This document shows, piece after piece, positions 25,489-32,945 of a DNA stretch of 64,000 nt (positions are counted from its first letter, which is position 1; every line of letters begins with the position of its first letter). This DNA comes from Pseudomonas sp. ANT_H4 (GTDB lineage: Bacteria; Pseudomonadota; Gammaproteobacteria; Pseudomonadales; Pseudomonadaceae): contig NZ_VOBG01000013.1 of assembly GCF_008369295.1 (NCBI RefSeq), positions 1 through 64,000 on the forward strand. The letters are read 5' to 3'. A model generated the notes under the pieces. It made no database searches. It saw only the letters and a list, made by a program, of their open reading frames with translations, and was not told the DNA's origin. The position numbers and the translations under genes are program-made.

Positions 25489-26820
25489 TCAGCCTTGGGT
25501 GGTCTCGCCAGCCGGCAGCACTTGCTTGGTGCGCCAGTGCGGCAGGGAATTCCAGTAGCGCTCGCCCTTGGCATCGTCGTACATGCCTTCCCAGCGAGCG
25601 ATGACCAGCACGGCCAGGGCGTTGCCGATCACGTTCAGTGCGGTACGGGCCATGTCCATGATCCGGTCGACACCGGCGATGAACGCCAGGCCTTCCAGCG
25701 GAATACCGACACTGCCCAGGGTCGCCAGCAGCACCACGAAGGAAACACCAGGAACGCCGGCGATGCCTTTGGAAGTCACCATCAGGGTCAGCACCAGCAT
25801 CAGTTGCTGGCCAACCGACAGGTCGATGCCATACAGCTGGGCGATAAAGATCGCCGCGATGCTCTGGTACAGGGTCGAACCGTCGAGGTTGAACGAGTAG
25901 CCGGTGGGCACCACGAAGCTGCAAATAGCCTTCGGTGCACCGTAGGCTTCCATCTTCTCGATCACGCGCGGCAATACGGTCTCGGAACTGGCGGTGGAGT
26001 AAGCCAGCACCAGCTCATCCTTGAAGATGCGCATCAGCTTGATCACCGAGAAACCGAACAGGCGAGCGATCAGGCCCAATATTACAAAGGCAAAGAACAG
26101 GATGGCGACGTAAACCAGGATCACCAACTTGGCCAGCGGTAACAAGGATGCGAAGCCGAAGTTGGCAACAGTCACAGCGATCAGGGCGAATACACCGATA
26201 GGGGCGTACTTCATGATCATGTGGGTGACTTTGAACATGCTCTCGGACACGCCCTGGAACATCGTCACCAGCGGCTCGCGCAGCTCAGGCTTGAGGCTCG
26301 ACAAGCCAAGGCCGAACAACACCGAGAAGAATATGATCGGCAGCATGTCGCCACGGGCCACAGCGGCAAAGATGTTCGAGGGGATCAGGTTGAGGATGGT
26401 CTGGACAAACGCATGCTCATGTTGAACCTCGGCGGCCGTCGCCTGGTACTTGGAAATATCGACGGTACCCAGGGTACTCATGTCGATGCCGGTACCCGGA
26501 TGGAACAGGTTAGCCAGCAACAGACCGACGACGATCGCAATGGTGGTGACCACTTCGAAGTAAAGGATGGTTTTCACACCGATCCGACCTAGTTTTTTCG
26601 CGTCCCCAACACCCGCGATTCCGACAATCAGCGACGAAATCACAATCGGGATCACGATCATCTTGATCAGGCGAATAAAGATATCGCCGGCTGGTTGCAA
26701 CACGTTGCTGATCCACCAGGCCTTTTCGGCACTGAAATGGTTGAGCAACGCACCGATTGCAATCCCTAGTACCAGACCGATGAGGATCTGCCAGGCGAGG
26801 CTTAGCTTTGCCTTCTTCAT
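25489..26820 (-). CDS. gltP: Proton/glutamate-aspartate symporter
   Basis: A 443-aa dicarboxylate/amino acid:cation symporter (DAACS family). Seen: IKMIVIPIVISSLIVGIAGV near the N-terminus, the serine-rich re-entrant loop STASSETVLPRVIEKM (about residues 276-291), the conserved FVVPTGYSFNLDGSTLYQS (about 306-324) and the second loop with GIAGVPGVSFVVL. DctA and GltP are close relatives; the gene order (gltP, then Ivy, DUF1328, algB) matches the PAO1 gltP locus and favours GltP. A 666-bp upstream region separates it from the Ivy gene. Confidence 0.9.
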   Translation of the reverse strand: MKKAKLSLAWQILIGLVLGIAIGALLNHFSAEKAWWISNVLQPAGDIFIRLIKMIVIPIVISSLIVGIAGVGDAKKLGRIGVKTILYFEVVTTIAIVVGLLLANLFHPGTGIDMSTLGTVDISKYQATAAEVQHEHAFVQTILNLIPSNIFAAVARGDMLPIIFFSVLFGLGLSSLKPELREPLVTMFQGVSESMFKVTHMIMKYAPIGVFALIAVTVANFGFASLLPLAKLVILVYVAILFFAFVILGLIARLFGFSVIKLMRIFKDELVLAYSTASSETVLPRVIEKMEAYGAPKAICSFVVPTGYSFNLDGSTLYQSIAAIFIAQLYGIDLSVGQQLMLVLTLMVTSKGIAGVPGVSFVVLLATLGSVGIPLEGLAFIAGVDRIMDMARTALNVIGNALAVLVIARWEGMYDDAKGERYWNSLPHWRTKQVLPAGETTQG

Positions 26821-27486
26821 GTCATTACCCTTACTTCAAGTGGACTCAGGCAGATGCGCCAGCTGGAACGCCCGGAAGCGAAAAAGTGTGTGCATCAGCC
26901 TCCGTAGAAGGTCACCGCTAGATGGCCGATATGGCTCACTGGCAGGCGAAAAAAGGCGCAACTATTCCGATGCCAGGGGGCGACGTCTAATGCCGTAAAC
27001 GACTACCCTATGCCGAATCGGCATGAGTTTATAGGAGGAAACCTGTCCATATGGTCAAATCAAATGCGACATTTCGGCACACGTACATACCGTGAACCGG
27101 CCATTTTAGCGTCGCTCAGGGTTTTAGGGGGATTTGTACCCGTGCGTAAAAACTCTTGAAAATTCCTACGGATACCATTGAAAAAGTCGTCTTGCTGCCA
27201 GCGAACTTTCTAGATAGATGGTCGTGTGGAAACACCGCGAAACGGTAAGAGAGGGCAAAAAGGAAAATTTCCGCTATACGCGGCATAAGAGGGATGTGAC
27301 CGCAACAAGCCCACCGCAAGTTCGTCAAGCCATCACGGCTTGCGAACTTGCGGCGCAGCTTTTCTCCTGACCCGGCCCTTGATCAGAGCGACCCGGCCCC
27401 TAGGTCATGCACCACTGTCAGGCAGGGGTGCAAACAGAAAGAAGCGTTTGGCTTCTTTCTATAGGCGTTAGATCCGCCAAACAGGC
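26821..27486. other. 666-bp intergenic region with a long hairpin
   Basis: No credible gene is present. It must contain the gltP promoter on the minus strand. At 27314-27353 there is a 17-bp stem with one bulged T: CCGCAAGTTCG (27314-27324) and CAAGCC (27326-27331) pair with GGCTTG (27337-27342) and CGAACTTGCGG (27343-27353). A CTTTT run follows at 27358 on the plus strand. A 70-codon minus-strand frame at 27116-27328 overlaps the hairpin and has no protein-like features. Confidence 0.6.
27436..27460 (-). terminator. Terminator after Ivy-family gene
   Basis: A perfect 10-bp stem AGAAAGAAGC (27436-27445) and GCTTCTTTCT (27451-27460), 5-nt loop, about 26 bp downstream of the Ivy-family stop codon. 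The T-rich arm continues the hairpin rather than forming a clean separate tract. Confidence 0.7.
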
Positions 27487-27954
27487 CTAGTACCAGTTCG
27501 GGTCTTTCTTGAGCTGTTCCATCAACAACTTCTGCATGCCTTCGTCCGGTTTGCCGAGGAAGCGGTAATCGGCGTGCCGGGTCGGCGACTTGTCCGCCGG
27601 CAGGCCGGCCGGGACTTCCACTAACATCGCGTAGGCTTCTTCCTTGTCCAAACTGAAAGCAACGATCAGGCGCTTATTCAGGCACGTCTCTGCGGTTTCA
27701 CAGAGCGGTCCTACAAGGTACTGGTCGCCATCTTCGGTAACGGCATTCATTTGTTCAGAGGTGCCCGAGAGGTTAATTATCCAATCTGGCAAGCGCTCTT
27801 CCTTCTTGACCACGCCCTGCCAGGTTTCGCGGTACTGCGGGTCCGCGCTCAGCAGTTCGTTGGCCCTGGACTGACCATCATTGGCCGCCATGACCAGGCC
27901 ACTGCCGCCCAATAACAGGGCAGCAGCAATGGCTTTAAGGGACGAATTGAACAT
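27487..27954 (-). CDS. Ivy-family (vertebrate lysozyme inhibitor-like) periplasmic protein
   Basis: A 155-aa protein with a signal peptide ending near VMA-AN (about residue 23). The fold signature YLVGPLC-x5-C-x4-LIVAFSLDKEEAYAMLVEV (about residues 79-110) matches Ivy, which blocks the active site of C-type lysozyme. In classical Ivy the loop is CKPHDC with an inserting His; here it is CETAETC, keeping both Cys but lacking the His. It may therefore inhibit weakly or have another target. It is the last gene of a probable Ivy/DUF1328 unit near the envelope-stress regulators algB-kinB. Confidence 0.85.
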   Translation of the reverse strand: MFNSSLKAIAAALLLGGSGLVMAANDGQSRANELLSADPQYRETWQGVVKKEERLPDWIINLSGTSEQMNAVTEDGDQYLVGPLCETAETCLNKRLIVAFSLDKEEAYAMLVEVPAGLPADKSPTRHADYRFLGKPDEGMQKLLMEQLKKDPNWY

Positions 27955-27956
27955 GT

Positions 27957-28193
<237 letters not shown>

Positions 28194-28199
28194 TCATGC

Positions 28200-28484
28200 C
28201 TAGAACACCCAGCGTTCTTGATGAGGTTGATCGCTCAGGGCAATGTCCTGTTCAACCGCCATCAACTGCGGGGCTGTCACGTCGGCGGCACTGCTGCCGA
28301 CGGAACGGAAATGGGTCTGTGTCGTCATCGGACGCTCGAAATTCCGGACTTGCTGCTGACCCTGCTCCCAACGCTGCAATTGCTGCCCACCGATCAAGGT
28401 GACCATCAAGGCCAGACTTGCAAACAGGCCCTGCTGCAAACGCAGTGGCGATACACGCAATTGGGTGAGGCGTTGGCGAGTCAT
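28200..28484 (-). CDS. Small membrane-anchored protein of unknown function
   Basis: A 94-aa protein starting MTRQRLTQLRVSPLRLQQ, basic at the N-terminus, with one membrane helix (about residues 19-35, GLFASLALMVTLIGG) and a polar Gln-rich C-terminal part. I chose the ATG at 28482-28484 because GGGAGAG lies about 7 bp upstream; the ATG 18 bp further up overlaps that site. It matches no family I recognise. It lies in the same direction as DUF1328 and Ivy, 78 bp upstream of DUF1328, and divergent from algB, so it may be part of an envelope-related group. Confidence 0.6.
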   Translation of the reverse strand: MTRQRLTQLRVSPLRLQQGLFASLALMVTLIGGQQLQRWEQGQQQVRNFERPMTTQTHFRSVGSSAADVTAPQLMAVEQDIALSDQPHQERWVF

Positions 28485-28875
28485 CCTGAATCTCTCCCGC
28501 ATTCTAATTATTCGTTTATGACGGTTATGTGAGAAATATTGCAGGGTGCATGCCAGTTTTTTTATTGGAAAATTATCAACAAAATCAAATAGTTAAAAAA
28601 AATATAGTTTTCATCTCACCAGCATCCTGCACGATATCCCTACCTACATCGTGCGAAATGCACGATGGCCAGTGGTCGGATCAACGGGGCGGAAACGAAC
28701 GTTTGGCTGCCGAAGTGGCTAAAAAGGCTGAAAACGCCATCAACGGGCGTCTCTGTGGGAAAGGGTGCAGATAGCTGCACGGCAATGCTTTTAATCAATC
28801 AGAATAAACCATGCAACTTGCCCGATTATTCTGGGACTAAACAAGATCACTCATTCTTAAAGGAGCGCGGGACAC
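28485..28875. promoter_or_regulatory. A/T-rich algB upstream region with TGCACG half-sites
   Basis: A 391-bp divergent control region. 28550-28620 is strikingly A/T-rich. Downstream of it are CATCGTGC-GAAAT-GCACGATG (28647-28667, perfect 8-bp arms), a further GCACGAT at 28629-28635, and GTGCAG-ATAG-CTGCAC (28765-28780) followed by GG. The recurrent TGCACG core suggests a regulator site for algB; which protein binds is unknown. No clean promoter hexamers were found. Confidence 0.45.
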
Positions 28876-30222
28876 ATGGAATCAGCCAAGGAACTTCAAG
28901 GCCGCATTCTTTTAGTGGATGACGAGTCCGCGATCCTTCGCACCTTCCGTTACTGCCTGGAAGATGAAGGCTATACCGTAGCTACCGCCAACAGCGCGGC
29001 CCAGGCCGATGCCTTGCTGCAACGTCAAGTTTTCGACCTGTGCTTCCTGGACCTGCGCCTGGGTGAAGACAACGGCCTTGATGTGCTAGCGCAAATGCGT
29101 ATCCAGGCGCCGTGGATGCGCGTGGTCATCGTCACCGCCCACTCTGCTGTCGACACCGCAGTGGACGCCATTCAAGCCGGGGCTGCCGATTACCTCGTCA
29201 AACCCTGCAGCCCCGATCAACTGCGCCTGGCCACGGCTAAACAACTGGAAGTGCGCCAACTCTCGGCACGCCTGGAGGCCCTGGAAGGCGAAGTGCGCCA
29301 GCCCAAGGACGGCCTCGACTCCCATAGCCCGGCGATGATGGTGGTGCTGGAGACTGCTCGTCAGGTGGCCGGTACCGACGCCAACATCCTGATCCTCGGC
29401 GAATCCGGCACCGGTAAAGGTGAACTGGCCCGAGCGATCCACGGCTGGAGCAAACGGGCGAAGAAATCCTGCGTCACCATCAACTGCCCGTCGCTGACGG
29501 CCGAGTTGATGGAAAGCGAATTGTTCGGTCACAGCCGTGGCGCGTTTACAGGGGCCAGCGAAAGTACCTTGGGCCGTGTGAACCAGGCCGATGGCGGCAC
29601 GCTATTTCTCGACGAGATCGGCGACTTTCCACTAACGTTGCAACCAAAATTGCTGCGTTTCATCCAGGACAAGGAGTATGAGCGAGTCGGTGATCCGGTG
29701 ACCCGTCGCGCCGACGTGCGCATTCTGGCCGCTACCAACCTAAACCTGGAAGACATGGTCCGCGACGGTCGTTTCCGTGAAGACTTGTTGTATCGCCTGA
29801 ACGTCATCACGTTGCATCTGCCGCCCCTGCGCGAACGCAGTGAAGATATCCTCACGCTCGCCGAGCGTTTCCTCGCGCGCTTCGTCAAGGAATACGCAAG
29901 ACCGGCACGGGCCTTCAGCGATGAAGCACGTGAGGCGCTGCTCAACTACCGTTGGCCAGGCAATATCCGCGAACTGCGCAACGTGGTCGAGCGCGCCAGC
30001 ATCATCTGTCCCCAGGAAAAGGTTGAGATCAGCCACTTGGGAATGGCCGAGCAACCGGCCAACAACTCACCGCGCATCGGCGCAGCGCTGAGCCTGGATG
30101 AACTGGAGAAAGCTCACATCGGTGCAGTGCTGGCCACCAGCGACACCCTTGACCAGGCGGCTAGAACCCTCGGCATTGATGCGTCGACGCTGTACCGCAA
30201 ACGCAAACAATACAACCTGTGA
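28876..30222 (+). CDS. algB: NtrC-family response regulator AlgB
   Basis: A 448-aa response regulator that controls alginate and virulence-related genes and is phosphorylated by KinB. The receiver domain covers residues 8-125 with DD at 15-16, phospho-acceptor Asp59 (CFLDLRLGEDNG) and the Lys of LVKPC. The AAA+ domain has Walker A GESGTGKGELARAIH (about 173-187), the sigma-54 contact loop GAFTGA and Walker B GGTLFLDEIGDF. A Fis-type helix-turn-helix ends the protein (DQAARTLGIDASTLYRKRKQ). ATG is preceded by AAAGGAG. kinB follows 10 bp later. Confidence 0.96.
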   Translation: MESAKELQGRILLVDDESAILRTFRYCLEDEGYTVATANSAAQADALLQRQVFDLCFLDLRLGEDNGLDVLAQMRIQAPWMRVVIVTAHSAVDTAVDAIQAGAADYLVKPCSPDQLRLATAKQLEVRQLSARLEALEGEVRQPKDGLDSHSPAMMVVLETARQVAGTDANILILGESGTGKGELARAIHGWSKRAKKSCVTINCPSLTAELMESELFGHSRGAFTGASESTLGRVNQADGGTLFLDEIGDFPLTLQPKLLRFIQDKEYERVGDPVTRRADVRILAATNLNLEDMVRDGRFREDLLYRLNVITLHLPPLRERSEDILTLAERFLARFVKEYARPARAFSDEAREALLNYRWPGNIRELRNVVERASIICPQEKVEISHLGMAEQPANNSPRIGAALSLDELEKAHIGAVLATSDTLDQAARTLGIDASTLYRKRKQYNL

Positions 30223-30232
30223 GCTGTACTCT

Positions 30233-32020
30233 ATGAAGCTTGCGATGAAACTGCGCACTCGGTTGTTCTTGAGTATTTCAGCTCTGATCACCGTTGCCCT
30301 GCTCGGGTTGCTGCTGGGTCTGGTGAGTGTCATGCGAATGGCCAAGACCCAGGAATCACTGATCCGCAGTAACTTCATCACCCTGGACCTGGGGCTAAAG
30401 CTGCGCCAGACTCTGGGTGACCAGTTAATGATCATGCTCAACGAGCGGCCGGACCAGGCCACACTACAAGCGTCCAAGCAGCAGTATTTCACCCTGCTGG
30501 CGCAAGGCATCGAACACGAACGCAAGGATGCCAAGAACAACAGCTTTACCCAGGCTAAAACCGATTATCTGAACTTCCTGCAAGCCTTCGAAGAAAGTGA
30601 AAATACGTCGCCATCGCTGCGCAACAACGACAAGCTCACCGCAAGCTTCAACGTGTTGCGCAACGGCCTGATCAGCGAACACAAGAAAGCCCTGGAAAAC
30701 ATCAACGATACTGAACAACAGTCAAGGGAACGGGCGCTATTGATTGCTGGCCTACTGGGGCTGGTGGGGCTGGCCGTGCTGATCATCGGCTTCATCACCG
30801 CCCACGGCATCGCCCAACGTTTTGGCGGGCCTATCGAGGCGTTAGCCAAGGCCGCCGACAAGATCGGCCAAGGTAATTTCGAGGTAACGCTGCCCATCTC
30901 CTCGGCGGCAGAGATGAACCTGCTGACCCGGCGTTTCGGCATCATGGCCGAAGCCTTGCGCCAGCATCAGGCAACCAACATCGATGAGCTGCTCGCCGGT
31001 CAGCAACGCCTGCAGGCGGTTCTCGACAGCATCGACGACGGTTTGTTGATGATTGACCGCCAGGGGCACCTGGAGCACCTTAACCCAGTGGCACAGCGCC
31101 AGTTGGGTTGGGACGCAGACCGCTTGGGACTGAGCCTTGGCGAAGCTCTCGGGCGTCCTGAGCTGGATGAACAACTGCACTTGGTACTTCGCGGCGGCAA
31201 CCTGGAACGGGCGCCTGAAGACTTGGAAGTAGAGGTTGAAGGTGAACTGCGTCTGCTGACCTACAGCCTGACGCCCGTCAGCCATACCCAAGGGCATATC
31301 CTGGGAGCGGTGATGGTGCTGCATGACGTCACCGAGCAACGGGCCTTCGAGCGGGTGCGCAGCGAATTCGTGTTGCGCGCCTCCCATGAGTTGCGCACAC
31401 CGGTCACCGGCATGCATATGGCGTTCGGGCTGTTCCAGGAGCGGGCGAAGTTCCCTCCCGAGTCTCGCGAAGCCGACCTGCTGAGCACGGTGAATGAAGA
31501 AATGCAGCGTCTGATGCAGTTGATCAACGACTTGCTGAACTTCTCCCGCTACCAGAACGGCCTGCAAAAACTCACCCTGGCGCCCTGCGATATCACCGAT
31601 CTGCTTGAACATGCCCGCGCCCGGTTTACCGAGCAGGCTAATGTGCAAAACATTGAGTTACTGATCGAAGAGCAATCCCAACTCCCCAGGTTGCACGCCG
31701 ATCAAGCGCAGTTGGAACGAGTGCTCGACAACCTTCTGGGCAATGCCTTACGGCACACCGCCGAAGGCGGACAAATCCGCTTGCAGGCACGCCGCCATGG
31801 CGAGCGGGTGATTGTCAGCGTCGAAGACAATGGCGAAGGCATCGCCTATGGACAGCAGGGGCGAATCTTCGAACCCTTTGTTCAGGTGGGACGCAAGAAA
31901 GGCGGCGCCGGCCTTGGCCTGGCGCTGTGCAAGGAGATCGTGCAACTGCACGGCGGCCGCATGGGGGTGTACTCGCGGCCAGGGCAGGGGACGCAGTTTT
32001 ACATGGCGTTGCCGCTATAA
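30233..32020 (+). CDS. kinB: Sensor histidine kinase/phosphatase KinB
   Basis: A 595-aa protein, identical in length to KinB of P. aeruginosa. Two membrane helices (about residues 12-32 and 164-188) enclose a helical periplasmic sensor domain; HAMP and PAS (AVLDSIDDGLLMIDRQG) follow. The H-box is ASHELRTPVTG with His385, the known phospho-site; N-box DNLLGNALRHT, G1 VEDNGEGIA and G2 GGAGLGLALCKE complete the kinase. I chose ATG 30233 (MKLAMKLRTRLF); the frame continues upstream over algB without a start signal. It forms an operon with algB. Confidence 0.96.
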   Translation: MKLAMKLRTRLFLSISALITVALLGLLLGLVSVMRMAKTQESLIRSNFITLDLGLKLRQTLGDQLMIMLNERPDQATLQASKQQYFTLLAQGIEHERKDAKNNSFTQAKTDYLNFLQAFEESENTSPSLRNNDKLTASFNVLRNGLISEHKKALENINDTEQQSRERALLIAGLLGLVGLAVLIIGFITAHGIAQRFGGPIEALAKAADKIGQGNFEVTLPISSAAEMNLLTRRFGIMAEALRQHQATNIDELLAGQQRLQAVLDSIDDGLLMIDRQGHLEHLNPVAQRQLGWDADRLGLSLGEALGRPELDEQLHLVLRGGNLERAPEDLEVEVEGELRLLTYSLTPVSHTQGHILGAVMVLHDVTEQRAFERVRSEFVLRASHELRTPVTGMHMAFGLFQERAKFPPESREADLLSTVNEEMQRLMQLINDLLNFSRYQNGLQKLTLAPCDITDLLEHARARFTEQANVQNIELLIEEQSQLPRLHADQAQLERVLDNLLGNALRHTAEGGQIRLQARRHGERVIVSVEDNGEGIAYGQQGRIFEPFVQVGRKKGGAGLGLALCKEIVQLHGGRMGVYSRPGQGTQFYMALPL

Positions 32021-32049
32021 GCTTGAACGGCAGGGTTCAAGCTTATAGC
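32014..32049. terminator. Bidirectional terminator containing both stop codons
   Basis: Perfect 15-bp arms (32014-32028 and 32035-32049; GCTATAAGCTTGAAC on the left) with a 6-nt loop. The kinB TAA lies in the left arm and the ampDh2 TAA (minus strand) in the right arm, so the convergent genes share one hairpin. There is no long T tract. Confidence 0.75.
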
Positions 32050-32846
32050 GTGCCGCTTGAAGCGTGCAGCTGACGCCCGTTCAACGCCTGCAAAATCGCC
32101 GCGCTTTCGGCGTCCGGTGTCCCGTCAAACAGCGACGCTCGGAAATGCATCTGGAACGCCGCCAGCACGTGCCGCGTGGCCACATCCAGCTCGCCTGTTT
32201 GCGGCGTCGCGTAGCCCAGTCGCGCCAACTCCTCCTGAAACCAGGTAATACTCGGCAGCTCGTTGGCATACTGCGCTTGAAAGCCCGCGACTACCTGGGC
32301 GTCCGGCCAAACCCCAAGCCCTTCATCGGCCAGGCGTTTCCAGGGGAACAACGGACCAGGATCCAGTTTGCGCAGTGGCGCGATGTCGCTATGGCCAATG
32401 ATGTAGCGCGGGTCAATCTTGTTCCGCTTGCTGATGTCCTTGAGCAAGATCACCAACGACTGGACCTGCGCCTCGGAATAGGGATACCAGACACGGCCCG
32501 TCGGCGTATCGCGATAACCCTGATTGACGATCTCGATTCCGATGGAGCTGGAGTTGAGCCAAGTGCGGCCCAGCCATTCGCTTTCTCCGGCGTGCCAGGC
32601 ACGCTGACTTTCATCCACCAACTTATAAATGGTGGCAGACGCATCGTCGCCAATCAGGTAATGGCTGCTGACCTGGCCATGAGTCAATAGCGCCAGCGAA
32701 CGTTCCAAGGAAGTCGACGTATAGTGCACGATGACGAACTGCACACGGTTGTCGTAATTCGCCGAAGGATGGCTGGTATCCAGGCGAGGACCGCTCGCGC
32801 AGCCGGCGAGCATCAAAAACAGAAAGGCAGAGCACAGAAATTTCAT
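32043..32846 (-). CDS. ampDh2: N-acetylmuramoyl-L-alanine amidase, AmpD homologue, lipoprotein
   Basis: A 267-aa amidase_2 family enzyme that cleaves the MurNAc-L-Ala bond in peptidoglycan. It has a lipoprotein signal with lipobox LAGC (Cys about residue 16), so it is anchored in the envelope, unlike cytosolic AmpD. Zinc-site residues are seen in FVIVHYTST, AWHAGES and the C-terminal GHSDIAPLRKLDPGP (HSD...K...D). The C-terminal PG-binding helices follow (LARLGY, LAAFQMHFR). I start at MKFLCSAF; an upstream extension of 20 residues would precede the lipoprotein signal. Position next to kinB matches AmpDh2 in PAO1. Confidence 0.9.
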   Translation of the reverse strand: MKFLCSAFLFLMLAGCASGPRLDTSHPSANYDNRVQFVIVHYTSTSLERSLALLTHGQVSSHYLIGDDASATIYKLVDESQRAWHAGESEWLGRTWLNSSSIGIEIVNQGYRDTPTGRVWYPYSEAQVQSLVILLKDISKRNKIDPRYIIGHSDIAPLRKLDPGPLFPWKRLADEGLGVWPDAQVVAGFQAQYANELPSITWFQEELARLGYATPQTGELDVATRHVLAAFQMHFRASLFDGTPDAESAAILQALNGRQLHASSGTL

Positions 32847-32945
32847 GGCAGCAAACAGTACACTAAAGACGATAATGCAACAGTGTAACGTACCGCTTGC
32901 CGCCAAGAAGCCAAAAGCCAGCTTTTATACAAAATGGAACATTTT

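Noticed and set aside
27116..27328. 70-codon minus-strand frame in the gltP-Ivy gap
   Set aside because: It overlaps the long hairpin, has no Shine-Dalgarno sequence and no protein-like pattern.
27344..27370. AlgU-type promoter on the plus strand (GAACTT with CCTGA)
   Set aside because: The -10 is a poor match and GAACTT is part of the hairpin arm; no gene follows. It is kept only as a remark under the hairpin finding.
28529..28774. 81-codon frame upstream of algB
   Set aside because: It runs through the A/T-rich control region and its dyads, with Lys/Asn-rich random-looking sequence and no start signal.
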